A stretch of DNA of 64,000 nt from Dictyobacter aurantiacus (GCF_003967515.1 NZ_BIFQ01000001.1:3224001-3288000); one strand, 5' to 3'; counted from the stretch's first letter, positions 17,698 through 26,312 are shown. Numbers and translations are program-made. The notes: generated from the sequence alone by a model not told the origin.

Positions 17698-18744
17698 ATG
17701 AACGACGAAACAAAGTTTGGAGGGGCCTCTGAACTCAGGGGAAATTACCGCAAACTGGGACAGTGGCTCCAGCAGGTTTTACAGGCGCCCGCAACAACAG
17801 ATGGAGAGGCCGGGGGGCTGGTAGAAGAGAACGACAACCAGCTAAAGCTTCAATTAAGCGAAAATTATCATATCTCCTTTTATCAGCAGCTTCCTGATTT
17901 CATCATGGCTCTCCTTAACAATGATTCCCAGGCCACAATCCACTATGCGCCCCTTCTCTTTCACCTGGTCAGCTGTCAGGAATGTCATCACGCTTACCTG
18001 GATCTCTATGATGCCATGCGCGCGGCTGTACAGCCGCTGGGGACGCGAGCCTTGCTGGGACAGGGAACACGTACCCTATCGGCCACTCCTCATCGCATGC
18101 TCAGCCACCTCAGTCAGTCTCTGATCAGCCAGGCCGAGGCGGTGCTGCTCCAGGCCCGTCACGAGCATAGCGACAACGACGAGGCGGCTCGCTCGCTCTT
18201 GCAACTGGCCTTGCGCGTGAGCGCCCATATCACCCAGAGCTCGCTGCGCCAGCAGGCGTTAAAGGACCTGGTACGGGTTGCCACCTTATTTGGTGGAGCT
18301 ACAGCGCCGGAGGAGCGCGCCGCTGACACTCACGCATATACACCGGTCATGACCAGCGCGGGCGGCGTACGCCGTGGCAAAACCTTAACGCGTCCAGATA
18401 GTGCTCTACGCATCAATCCAGCTGATCAGGCCATCATCCACCTGCATTCCCAAAATTTAGAAGGTAGCATCATCCAGCGCGGTGAAACGCTGGAATTGCA
18501 CCTACAAGATCTCGACCCATCCCTGCGTGGACAATATGTTACCATCTCGGTTTTCCTGGGATCGCTGCTGGAGCCTGTACGCTGGCTGGGAGGAAATCCG
18601 CATGCCATTCGTAGCGTGGTCCCCGTGGACGAGAATGGCATGCTGGTCACTCCAATTGGACAAACAGAGTTAAGCCTGGCCCAACCCGAAGAGCGCAATC
18701 TGATTGAGGCTATGTTGATGCTGCTGGAAGTGCGAAAAAATTAA
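17698..18744 (+). CDS. Protein with HxxxCxxC (ZAS-type anti-sigma) motif
   Basis: 348 residues, 34 bp downstream of the sigma-like gene, with AAGGAGAG before the ATG. Residues 85-100 read PLLFHLVSCQECHHAY, giving the zinc-binding H89-x3-C93-x2-C96 signature of ZAS anti-sigma factors. No membrane helix is present, so it would be a soluble, redox- or metal-responsive type. The C-terminal 120 residues (about IIHLHSQNLEGSIIQRGETLELHLQ onward) look like a beta-rich domain that I cannot name. Its stop codon shares the palindrome TTAA with the convergent moaC stop. The assignment is an inference from motif plus context. Confidence 0.6.
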   Translation: MNDETKFGGASELRGNYRKLGQWLQQVLQAPATTDGEAGGLVEENDNQLKLQLSENYHISFYQQLPDFIMALLNNDSQATIHYAPLLFHLVSCQECHHAYLDLYDAMRAAVQPLGTRALLGQGTRTLSATPHRMLSHLSQSLISQAEAVLLQARHEHSDNDEAARSLLQLALRVSAHITQSSLRQQALKDLVRVATLFGGATAPEERAADTHAYTPVMTSAGGVRRGKTLTRPDSALRINPADQAIIHLHSQNLEGSIIQRGETLELHLQDLDPSLRGQYVTISVFLGSLLEPVRWLGGNPHAIRSVVPVDENGMLVTPIGQTELSLAQPEERNLIEAMLMLLEVRKN

Positions 18745-19250
18745 GGTCTGGTCGGGCCGGGTTGAAACGTCACAGTGCCGCTCTTGCCACCACTTTTCTG
18801 CGCGATATAGGCCTGTTCAAGGGTGATAGTGGTATCCACTCCTTTGCACATATCGTATATGGTGAGCGCGGCCACGGTCACCGCCGTTAGCGCCTCCACA
18901 TCGACGCCGGTCTTATAATTGGTGCGTGTACGTCCCTCAATCGAGATCAGACCGCTCTCGCTCTCCAGGGTAAACTGCAGATCAATGTGGGTCATTGGTA
19001 GAGGATGGCAGAGAGGAATGATCTGCGGCGTCTGCTTGGCCGCCATAATGCCGGCGATTTTAGCCACCTCCAGCACACTCCCCTTTGAAATCTGATTCCC
19101 TTCAATCAAGCGCACCGTTTCCGGTCGCATGCGCACGCGTCCATGGGCGATCGCCTCACGAACTGTCTCAGGCCTATCGGTAACATCAACCATGTGGATA
19201 TTGCCCTGCTCATCCAGGTGAGTTAATTGCTTTTTATCTGTTGTATCCAC
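18741..19250 (-). CDS. moaC: Cyclic pyranopterin monophosphate synthase MoaC
   Basis: Second enzyme of molybdenum-cofactor synthesis, turning the MoaA product into cyclic pyranopterin monophosphate. 169 residues, the usual length. Signature segments are MVDVTDRPETVREAIAHGRV, GIMAAKQTPQIIPLCHPLPM, TRTNYKTGVDVEALTAVTVAALTIYDM and IAQKSGGKSG. The start is a GTG at 19250 after GGAGA. It stands alone; fdhD, another molybdoenzyme-related gene, lies 6 kb away. The last bases overlap the convergent gene by 4 bp. Confidence 0.95.
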   Translation of the reverse strand: MDTTDKKQLTHLDEQGNIHMVDVTDRPETVREAIAHGRVRMRPETVRLIEGNQISKGSVLEVAKIAGIMAAKQTPQIIPLCHPLPMTHIDLQFTLESESGLISIEGRTRTNYKTGVDVEALTAVTVAALTIYDMCKGVDTTITLEQAYIAQKSGGKSGTVTFQPGPTRP

Positions 19251-19623
19251 GCTCGAAAAATCTCCTCTATGTTTTTGATATGCTGATCTTATTTTATTCT
19301 AGTTGCGCTACATGTATAGAGCTTCCCTATAGAGCTTCCCTTTGTGTAGATAAAGTACAGGCTCAGCGCCTTATTAGTATAAGATATTTTATTGGTCTGA
19401 AACGGCTACTATTAAAGAAGGTCCTGGTCAGCTCTGGATGATTCTGTACCCCTGGAAACGTATCATTTTGTCCCCTTGTTCATGCTCGTGTTTGCAGTCA
19501 ACAACTATGATAGGATTGTCCTCTGACCTCACGTAGTGCCCCTGATAAGAGATGACTCCTGATGCAAGATGCGTTTAGCGTATGTTTCCCGGACATGGTA
19601 TTTATCGCTCTATGAGGAATCAT
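19251..19623. other. Divergent spacer, promoters not resolved
   Basis: 373 bp between moaC (minus) and the pentapeptide-repeat gene (plus). It must hold two divergent promoters. AGAGCTTCCCT is directly repeated at about 19318 and 19330. No clear -35/-10 pair, riboswitch (including a Moco-type one) or RNA gene is seen. Confidence 0.35.
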
Positions 19624-20697
19624 ATGAATGAGGAACATCAAGATAAGACATATAGCAAACCGATGGCAGCAGACGATGAACTCTGGGTTCCTCCACGGTT
19701 AGCTAAAGATCGCAGCAAGCTCAAGCGCCTGCAGAAAAGAACATTGATTCAGAGAATAGGGCTTGCCGGAAAGACTCCACTAGAAATATTTCAATTGTTG
19801 CTTCTTCCAGTTGTTCTCGCGGCATCCGGATATTGGTATAGTTTTACTCAAGTACAAAGCAGCCAGAGGGGGCACCTTGTAGATCTCCAGATCGCGGCGG
19901 ACCAGCAACGAGAGACAAGGCTTAAAGACAGCCTGGATGAAATAAGAGACTTATTGCTTAATAAAAATCTAAGCGGATCACAAGCGGGAGACGAAGTGAG
20001 GGTAGTCGCAAGGTTGGAAGTTTTAACAGCCCTGCGGCACCTTGATGGAGAGCGTAAAAGGTTGTTGATGCTGTTCTTATCCGATGCGAAGCTCATTTCT
20101 ACAGATAGGAATGATGTAATTATTGACCTAAGCCACGCTGACCTGAGCAATACTGATCTAAGTAATATTGATCTGAGCGGTGCCCATCTGAGCCATGCCA
20201 GCTTGAACAATGCAAATCTGAGCAATGCAAATCTGAGCAATGCAAATCTGAGCAATGCGAATCTGAGCAATGCAAATCTGAGCAATGCGAATCTGAACCA
20301 GGCTAATGCGTCGCAGGCTAACGTGTCGCAAGCCAGACTGCTTTATACCAAAATGAGGGGAGCACATCTAGATCGCGCCGATCTGAATCTGACCAGGTCA
20401 GGCCATGTTGATATGGACAGTGCCGATTTAAGGCAGGCCAATTTGACTAGATCTGATATGATCGGTGCTAATCTACGCGGTGCCAATCTGGCCGATGCCG
20501 TATTGCACGGATCCATATTGATCTATGCCAACTTGAATCATGCTAAATTGATGAACGCCAACCTGAACCACGCCAGATTGATGCACGTTGACTTGAGCAA
20601 TGCTGATCTCCGCAATGCCAGGATTACCAGAGATCAACTGGCTGAAGTAGCATCACTTAAAAAGGCAATTATGCCCGACGGATCAATACATCCTTAG
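19624..20697 (+). CDS. Membrane-anchored pentapeptide-repeat protein
   Basis: About 357 residues. A single membrane helix (around IFQLLLLPVVLAASGYWY) follows a basic N-terminal region. A linker with coiled-coil character (QQRETRLKDSLDEIRDLL) leads into about 35 pentapeptide repeats of the A(D/N)LxN type (for example ANLSN ANLSN), which fold as a right-handed quadrilateral beta-helix. The repeats carry stretches of near-identical 15-bp DNA at 20208-20300. A GAGGA site 6 bp before 19624 favours that ATG over the one at 19582. Such proteins are often scaffolds; the function here is unknown. Confidence 0.85.
   Translation: MNEEHQDKTYSKPMAADDELWVPPRLAKDRSKLKRLQKRTLIQRIGLAGKTPLEIFQLLLLPVVLAASGYWYSFTQVQSSQRGHLVDLQIAADQQRETRLKDSLDEIRDLLLNKNLSGSQAGDEVRVVARLEVLTALRHLDGERKRLLMLFLSDAKLISTDRNDVIIDLSHADLSNTDLSNIDLSGAHLSHASLNNANLSNANLSNANLSNANLSNANLSNANLNQANASQANVSQARLLYTKMRGAHLDRADLNLTRSGHVDMDSADLRQANLTRSDMIGANLRGANLADAVLHGSILIYANLNHAKLMNANLNHARLMHVDLSNADLRNARITRDQLAEVASLKKAIMPDGSIHP
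20208..20300. repeat. 15-bp tandem repeats inside the pentapeptide gene
   Basis: Six near-identical copies of AATCTGAGCAATGCA, encoding NLSNA, follow each other without interruption. The low divergence compared with the rest of the array points to recent slippage or gene conversion. Confidence 0.85.
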
Positions 20698-20805
20698 AAT
20701 TGCGTTATGGTCTGTTGTATCAATGACTACTGAATAGCATTAACCCGGGTGGTCCCTTTTTTTTAGGACATATAACAAATGATAAGAGGCACGATCAAAA
20801 ATTGG

Positions 20806-20853
20806 CAATCGGGATCAGCGCCGTTCCTTCCAGTGCCGCTGACCACCCGATTG
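20806..20853 (-). terminator. Terminator of the second XRE-TPR gene
   Basis: On the minus strand CAATCGGGTGGTCAGCG folds back on CGCTGATCCCGATTG and is followed by CCAATTTTTGAT, 25 bp after the stop codon. Confidence 0.6.
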
Positions 20854-20877
20854 TCAATCTTATATGGTAAAAGTACT

Positions 20878-22227
20878 TTATCGTCCCAGTTTCTGGCGGC
20901 TCTGGAAGGCACGTCGGATGTGGGTAAAAGCTTCACGCTCATGGCCCAGTTCCTCAAGGAGCTGAGCGTAGCGAACAGACTCATCCGCCAGTTCTTCGTG
21001 GCTCCCCAGTCGTTCTAGCATATCCAGACCCTCAACGAAATGTCCACCCCCCTGATCATAATTTTTCAGTGCATACTCTATTCTGCCGAGAACAATCAAT
21101 GTATCTGCCGTAATGATTGTATCGCCGAAGCTTTGCGCCAGCTCATAGGCCTGCCGGGCATTTTGTTCAGCTTCCTTGAGATTCTGTTGCGCAAAGTACC
21201 ACTCGGCATTGCGGGCCAGCAGACTGGCCTGCGTCAATTGATCTCGGGTAACAGTAGGAGATTGTAGAGCACTATCCAGATAGGCACGTGCCTGCTGGCT
21301 ATCAGTCTGCATCACAGCGTGACCCAGATAATGATAAAGCTCGCTGCGTAAGTGTTTCGTGATATCAAAATTGTGTAATTGAATGCTTTTATAGGCATAC
21401 AACATAGCCAGTTCATTATCTTTCGCGGCAGCATAATATTGACTGAGATTTGCGTACGTAGCCTGAATACTTTGGGTAGTTGTCAGTTCTTCAGTAATAG
21501 AAAGAGCTTTATGAAAGGCATCCAGGGCCTGCTCAAAGTTTTCCAGACGTGTATAGTGTTGGCCCATCTGAATATAGATTTGAGCGCTAAAGAACGGATC
21601 CTGTGTTCCGCTCTCCTCAAGCTGGTTAAGGCAGCGCTGATGAGCCAGCAAAGCCTGTGCATAATTGCGCATGGCGGCATATGTCAATGCTAACTGATGA
21701 AGGATGCGCAGATGCAGATATTGCGCGTTCAACTCCTTCGCTATCTGTGTCGCTTCAGAGAGAATGTATTCGCTTTCCTGGTACTGATTGTCCTTATAGT
21801 ACGCCCAGCCCATGAGATAGCGATGCTGCAATTGATGGTGGCGTTTCAAGCGCTTATTTGAGGTATGTTCGAGCAATGTGATTGCAGATTGTGCCTCTCC
21901 TTGTATAATTAGAATCTGTGCATCGAGTAGATCTAATTCTACCTCGTCCTCTTCTCGTTCGCTCAATGCTGCGGCAGCGCTAGCACGTTCTTCCTGCTGA
22001 GATTTGTTGGGAAGGAGTTGAGTTGAGCTCATTCCAAGACGGCTGGCAAGAATTTCCAGAGCGCGGAGCGAGGGATGAATCTGTCCGCGTTCAATGGCTG
22101 AGATGTAACTGACTGAGAAATCAGGGGCGGCAAGTTGACTCTGTGTATAGTGCTGAGTGATGCGCGCAGCCCGTAATTTTTCCCCTACCGTTTTGCCAAT
22201 CTTAGCTGATGGTTGCTCAGGGGACAT
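20878..22227 (-). CDS. XRE-family regulator with TPR tail (second copy)
   Basis: 449 residues with the same plan as the gene at 15130: an N-terminal Cro/CI helix-turn-helix (VGEKLRAARITQHYTQSQLA, FSVSYISAIERGQIHPSLRAL) followed by TPR units through to the C-terminus (NFEQALDAFHKALSITEEL, ALKNYDQGGGHFVEGLDMLE). Identity is strongest in the SYISAIERG-I-PSL recognition helix region, suggesting overlapping DNA targets. The TPR parts have diverged, as expected if they sense different signals. AGGAGG precedes the ATG at 22227. Monocistronic. Confidence 0.88.
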   Translation of the reverse strand: MSPEQPSAKIGKTVGEKLRAARITQHYTQSQLAAPDFSVSYISAIERGQIHPSLRALEILASRLGMSSTQLLPNKSQQEERASAAAALSEREEDEVELDLLDAQILIIQGEAQSAITLLEHTSNKRLKRHHQLQHRYLMGWAYYKDNQYQESEYILSEATQIAKELNAQYLHLRILHQLALTYAAMRNYAQALLAHQRCLNQLEESGTQDPFFSAQIYIQMGQHYTRLENFEQALDAFHKALSITEELTTTQSIQATYANLSQYYAAAKDNELAMLYAYKSIQLHNFDITKHLRSELYHYLGHAVMQTDSQQARAYLDSALQSPTVTRDQLTQASLLARNAEWYFAQQNLKEAEQNARQAYELAQSFGDTIITADTLIVLGRIEYALKNYDQGGGHFVEGLDMLERLGSHEELADESVRYAQLLEELGHEREAFTHIRRAFQSRQKLGR

Positions 22228-22293
22228 GTTGACCTCCTAGATGTAAGTTTTTTTTAACGAGAGAGTCAATAAATACACAAAATCCTGGTCAAA

Positions 22294-22326
22294 TGTATTG
22301 TAAAATACACTTATGTATGGTGTCAA
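22294..22326 (-). promoter_or_regulatory. Promoter of the second XRE-TPR gene with inverted repeat
   Basis: On the minus strand TTGACA (22326-22321), an 18-bp spacer and TACAAT (22302-22297) form a good sigma-A promoter about 70 bp before the start codon. The inverted repeat TGTATT-GTAA-AATACA (22294-22309) covers the -10 box and could be an operator, perhaps for autoregulation. Confidence 0.65.
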
Positions 22327-22815
22327 TATGTTAGTGCAATCTGCACTAGAAAGATACTGATATATGATAGCTTGTGTTACAAGTACAGTTCTTAATTTAC
22401 GCCCCTAATGATAATGCAAACAGTGGATGCTTCAATAATCAAATTAGTCAAATCACCAGAAAGAATGTTAGATATTCTCAAGCTATCATGCGAGCAGGTT
22501 CGCTTTTTGCTGTACTTTTACTGCTTGCTTTGTAGCAAAATTATGTTGAGAACCGCTACGAAGAACGTTTATACATCATGTTTGCTGATTGCTTGAATGA
22601 GAAATAGTTGTATCTTTTTTCAACTAAAACAGCCTGCTTATTACACAAGTTGTAAGAATGGCCTCTGTTCTCGCTCTACTTTTTTTCAGCTAATATAAAA
22701 GTGAGAGCATTTCAGAGAGACTTATATTACAGACGTTATATATAGAGAAACCGTTTCTGATTCACTGATTTGCGGCCGCAGTGTTGGTACAAAATGATGA
22801 TGGATGATTTGTCTG
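22327..22815. other. AT-rich divergent spacer
   Basis: About 490 bp between the XRE-TPR promoter and the aroC promoter. A 62-codon open frame at 22408-22596 has no ribosome site and no recognisable protein features, so I do not call it. No RNA gene is seen. Confidence 0.4.
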
Positions 22816-22844
22816 TTGACGAAAATGTTGGGTTTTTTTACAAT
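22816..22844 (+). promoter_or_regulatory. Probable aroC promoter
   Basis: TTGACG (22816-22821), 17 bp, TACAAT (22839-22844). This leaves a leader of about 210 nt before the aroC start codon. Confidence 0.6.
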
Positions 22845-23061
22845 GTCGTTAAATCATTGGGGCTCAAATGTCGCCTGTTGTACAATTAGGCTATTAGCCA
22901 ATGGCATATGTAGGTTATTGATTTGCGGCTCCACACTGATGGCGTTGGGGAGCTGATTGCGGCGCTGGCAATGAGTAGTATGCAACAAAGATACCCGGGT
23001 GTGGAAACTGGTCCTCTGCATAGCAAATAAGGCAGTATTCAGATTTGAGGAGTGCGCAAGT

Positions 23062-24225
23062 ATGTTTCGTTTCTTAACGGCAGGAGAATCACATGGTCCC
23101 TGCTTAACCATGATAGTCGAAGGCCTGCCTGCGGGTTTAGAGGTCAAGAAAGAGATCATTGATGCTGATTTACGCAGGCGCCAGGGAGGATATGGACGCG
23201 GGGGACGAATGAAGATCGAGAAGGATGCCATCCGTTTCCTGTCCGGTGTGCGTCATGGCAAGACGCTGGGCTCGCCGATTACATTGCAGGTGGAGAATCT
23301 GGACTGGGTGAACTGGGAAGAGCGCATGAGCGCGTCTCCAGTTGAGGCGGAGATGGAGTCAATCACGCGTGTTCGACCGGGGCATGCTGATTTTACTGGC
23401 TCCATCAAATATGGCCATGACGACGTACGTAACGTCATTGAGCGCTCCAGTTCGCGTGAGACTGCCTCTCGTGTCGCCGTAGGCGGTCTATGCCGCCAGT
23501 TTTTAGCGCAGTTTGGTATCAGCGTACACAGTCATGTGCTCTCAGTCGCGGGCGTTGGTTATGAGACTTCCCGTGCTATGACCGCTGATGCATATCCAGA
23601 GGACATGTGGCGTCAGGTTGAAGAGTCACCGATGCGCTGCGCAGATGCCACTCTCACCGAGAAAATGATCGCGCGTATTCTAGAGGCCAAGCGCGAGGGC
23701 GACACCTGCGGCGGCGTCTTTGAGGTAGTGGCGTTTGGGGTACCGATCGGCCTGGGATCTTTTAGCCAGTGGGATCGTCGTCTGAGTACGCGCGTGGGCA
23801 TGGCGATGATGAGCATTCCATCGGTAAAGGCAATGGAGATCGGGGCGGGCTTTGAAACGACTCGTACCACCGGTTCGCATGTACATGATGTCCTGCGCCA
23901 TGAAGAGCAAGGCGGCTGGTCACACCTGACGAATAACGCCGGTGGTATTGAAGGGGGCATTTCGAATGGAGAGCCCATCGTGGCTCGCGTCGGCGTCAAG
24001 CCTATTCCTACCCTGGCGCATCCGCTCCCTTCAGTAGACCTGGCGACCAACGAGAATATCGACCAGAGCCGTTATGAGCGCAGCGACGTCTGTGTGGTGC
24101 CCGCCGCGGGCGTCGTGGGAGAGGCGATGATGGCTATCGTCCTGGCTGAAGCGCTGCTCGAAAAATTTGGCGGCGACAGCATCGAGGAGACGTTGCGCAA
24201 CTACCGCTCCTACCTCCAGAAATAA
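23062..24225 (+). CDS. aroC: Chorismate synthase
   Basis: Last step of the shikimate pathway: removes phosphate from EPSP to give chorismate, using reduced FMN. 387 residues, normal length. Signatures are FRFLTAGESHGPCLTMIVEG, RRQGGYGRGGRMKIE, TGSIKYGHDDVRNVIERSSS (close to the conserved block with RASAR-like RETASRVAVGG) and GGIEGGISNGEPIVARVGVK. The C-terminus carries RSDVCVVPAAGVVGEAM. The ATG at 23062 is chosen because GAGGAG lies 9 bp upstream and homology starts there; the frame extends to 22999 without homology. Confidence 0.96.
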   Translation: MFRFLTAGESHGPCLTMIVEGLPAGLEVKKEIIDADLRRRQGGYGRGGRMKIEKDAIRFLSGVRHGKTLGSPITLQVENLDWVNWEERMSASPVEAEMESITRVRPGHADFTGSIKYGHDDVRNVIERSSSRETASRVAVGGLCRQFLAQFGISVHSHVLSVAGVGYETSRAMTADAYPEDMWRQVEESPMRCADATLTEKMIARILEAKREGDTCGGVFEVVAFGVPIGLGSFSQWDRRLSTRVGMAMMSIPSVKAMEIGAGFETTRTTGSHVHDVLRHEEQGGWSHLTNNAGGIEGGISNGEPIVARVGVKPIPTLAHPLPSVDLATNENIDQSRYERSDVCVVPAAGVVGEAMMAIVLAEALLEKFGGDSIEETLRNYRSYLQK

Positions 24226-24287
24226 AAAGAAAGAGATGTGGCTGGCGCCAGCGCTCCCCAGGCTGGCGCTCCCGCTCATATTTTATC

Positions 24288-24342
24288 ATGGGTAGTTGGT
24301 ACAGAATGTGCGCAAATGCGCACATTCTGTACCAACTACCCA
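24288..24342. terminator. Long perfect hairpin between aroC and the Fur-family gene
   Basis: ATGGGTAGTTGGTACAGAAT and onwards forms 27-bp perfect arms around an AA loop in the convergent gap. A second shorter repeat, GCTGGCGCCAGCGCTC, sits at about 24240. Confidence 0.7.
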
Positions 24343-24422
24343 TAAGGGATGAAGTACGTGATGGAGTGTGATGAGTTAAAAACCGCGATGGTGTACTGGT
24401 GATAGGGATGATATTGAGAGGG

Positions 24423-24875
24423 TTAAGCTTGTGCCGGTTCCTGCTGGATTTTTTGCCAGCACTCATGGCAATAGCCGGCGGCCATCAGCTCCAGAGAGAG
24501 GCCATGAAAGTGGTACTGCTTCTGGAGTTGTTCATTCAGGTTGCCCAATAGCTCTTCGTCGAGGTGGAAGGTCGCTTTACAGCGACGACAGATTAGATGG
24601 TGATGGGCCTGGCCCTCGGCCGTCTCATAGAGAGGTTGTTCGCCAGGGAGGTGGCTTTCACGCACCAGTCCAACACTTTTGAGCAGCTCAATTGTGCGAT
24701 AGACCGTAGATAGGCTCACGTAAGGATTCAACTGTTGGACGCGCTCCATGATCTGATCGATGCTTAAATGCTCGTCAGCTTCTTGAATGACCCTGAGAAT
24801 CATATGGCGCTGCGGCGTAAGGCGATAGCCGCGCTGGCGCAATAGATCATTACTCGATTGAAGGAAAGAATGCAT
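24423..24875 (-). CDS. Fur-family metal-responsive repressor
   Basis: About 150 residues. A winged helix (LRQRGYRLTPQRHMILRVIQ, YVSLSTVYRTIELLKSVGLV) is followed by the metal-binding half with QAHHHLICRRCKATFHLDEE and a closing CHECW. The two CxxC pairs form the structural zinc site. Which metal is sensed (Fe, Zn, Mn/peroxide) cannot be told from sequence alone. The ATG at 24875 follows CAGGAACC. A longer frame begins at 24920, but that lies at the promoter -10 box and so cannot be translated from it. Confidence 0.92.
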   Translation of the reverse strand: MHSFLQSSNDLLRQRGYRLTPQRHMILRVIQEADEHLSIDQIMERVQQLNPYVSLSTVYRTIELLKSVGLVRESHLPGEQPLYETAEGQAHHHLICRRCKATFHLDEELLGNLNEQLQKQYHFHGLSLELMAAGYCHECWQKIQQEPAQA

Positions 24876-24900
24876 CTCTGGTTCCTGTCGTGATTGCGAG

Positions 24901-24949
24901 TGCGATAATATGTTGCGCATATCCTAGCACGTGTAGTATTGACAGTCAA
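24901..24949 (-). promoter_or_regulatory. Promoter and candidate operator of the Fur-family gene
   Basis: On the minus strand TTGACT (24949-24944), 17 bp, TAGGAT (24926-24921). An imperfect palindrome TGCGATAATATGTTGCGCA (24901-24919) lies right at the expected transcription start, a typical position for autorepression. Confidence 0.6.
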
Positions 24950-25020
24950 CGGCCTGTTATTCCTGCGAGAAAGGTGAGGAAGAGCGTTTATTCTCGGTGT
25001 GTGTTTGACTTCCGTCATGT

Positions 25021-25257
25021 TAGGGGTACGTGCGCACCCCCGCACGCGCGTCCGCACTGATTTTTTATATGAGTGCATCGCGTGCGCATCTGCGCACGCG
25101 ATGCACTCATATAAAACTGACACGTGAGCACCGAAGGTGCGAGACCTCATGCAGGCCGCGCGTGTGGGGTGTGCAAGTGCTCCCACACGCGCGACCGCAT
25201 TGGTTTTTTATGTTAGGGCATGGGGGCGCGAAGGTGCCCCCATGCCCTAACATAAAA
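25021..25257 (+). repeat. Modular hairpin repeat, locus A (two units)
   Basis: Two units in tandem. Unit 1: GC box GCACGCGCGTCCGC, T-run, hairpin of 26-bp arms (25063-25116, arms start TTTTATATGAGTGCATCGCG), then the tail box GTGAGCACCGAAGGTGC. Unit 2: GC box CACACGCGCGACCGC, T-run, hairpin 25205-25256 with different arms (TGTTAGGGCATGGGGGCGC). The arms differ between the units but each is self-complementary. Located between the Fur-family gene and fdhD, where it may also act as a terminator. Confidence 0.8.
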
Positions 25258-25364
25258 TAGAAGGTTAGAATTATGGTACACTGGGGGCATAGCTATCCGT
25301 TAGGTACGATGGTTTTTTTCAATTGCTGGCCATGTGGTGCGCGATTTTGATGAGGAGCGGTTTT

Positions 25365-26228
25365 ATGACTCTTTTTCATAGCTGGCGTTCAGAGCTAGAT
25401 CCCGAACGCGTCATGGAAGTGCAGGTTCAGCACTGGAAGGAGGAAGCAGCTACATCCAGGGAGGAACATGTGACGGTCGAAGAACCGTTTGAAGTGCGTC
25501 TCGGGAATCAAAGCCTGGCTGTAATTATGCGTACTCCCGGCCACGATACTGAGCTGGCGCTTGGCTTTTTGCTATCCGAGGGCATCATCCAGGGTCCACA
25601 GGATGTGATAGGGGTGAAGAACGCGCAGGATGAGGATGGTCTACCGCTCGAAAACGTTGTAAGTGTTACCCTGCGTCGAACAACTTTTCAGGACGCTTTG
25701 CAGCCGCAGGCGCCCAAGTTCGAGCGTCACTTCGCCGTTTCCGCCAGCTGTGGGTTATGCGGAAAGAACAGTATTGCGGACTTGATGCTATCTGTCCCGG
25801 CTCTGGAAGCAGACGAGCTACGCATCTCCTTCGAGACATGCTATGGGTTGGCCGCGCGTTTAAATGCCGAGCAGGCTGTTTTCCGGCATACGGGAGGACT
25901 GCATGCCGCCGGCCTCTTTACCCACCAGGGTGAGTTGCTGGCGCTGCGTGAAGATATCGGACGGCACAACGCCGTCGACAAGCTGATCGGTTATGGCCTG
26001 GAAAAAGGGCTCTTCCCTTTTAAGGAGCATATACTCATGGTCAGCGGGCGCACTTCATTTGAGATTATTCAAAAGGCTCTGCTGGCACGCATCCCCTGCA
26101 TAGCGGCCATTTCCGCACCTTCCAGCATGGCGGTTGAACTGGCCGAGCGGGGTGGCATCACCCTGATCGGTTTTTTGCGTAACCGGTCCATGAATATATA
26201 TACCCATCCCGAACGCATCATTCATTGA
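25365..26228 (+). CDS. fdhD: Formate dehydrogenase accessory sulfurtransferase
   Basis: FdhD passes sulfur from a cysteine desulfurase to the molybdenum cofactor of formate dehydrogenase. About 287 residues. Motifs are VEEPFEVRLG, VIMRTPGHDTELALGFLLSEG, the redox pair in SASCGLCGKNS, FRHTGGLHAAGLFT, LREDIGRHNAVDKLIG and VSGRTSFEIIQKA. GAGGAGCGG precedes the ATG at 25365, so the earlier start at 25323 is unlikely. No formate dehydrogenase gene lies in the window; moaC at 18741 serves the same cofactor. Confidence 0.95.
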   Translation: MTLFHSWRSELDPERVMEVQVQHWKEEAATSREEHVTVEEPFEVRLGNQSLAVIMRTPGHDTELALGFLLSEGIIQGPQDVIGVKNAQDEDGLPLENVVSVTLRRTTFQDALQPQAPKFERHFAVSASCGLCGKNSIADLMLSVPALEADELRISFETCYGLAARLNAEQAVFRHTGGLHAAGLFTHQGELLALREDIGRHNAVDKLIGYGLEKGLFPFKEHILMVSGRTSFEIIQKALLARIPCIAAISAPSSMAVELAERGGITLIGFLRNRSMNIYTHPERIIH

Positions 26229-26253
26229 GCAAGCTATGCTACCAACAAAATGA

Positions 26254-26288
26254 GAGAAGCGGGCAGCCGATAAGGCTGCCCGCTTCTC
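26254..26288. terminator. Hairpin terminator between fdhD and the GH15 gene
   Basis: GAGAAGCGGGCAGCC and its perfect complement flank a GATAA loop, 26 bp after fdhD and 24 bp from the end of the convergent gene. Confidence 0.7.
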
Positions 26289-26312
26289 GTTAATTAACGA
26301 CAATGTACGGTG

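Noticed and set aside
19251-19623. Molybdenum-cofactor riboswitch upstream of moaC
   Set aside because: No recognisable conserved helices or motifs of that class could be traced.
22408-22596. 62-codon plus-strand frame in the aroC upstream spacer
   Set aside because: No ribosome site, AT-rich, no recognisable features.
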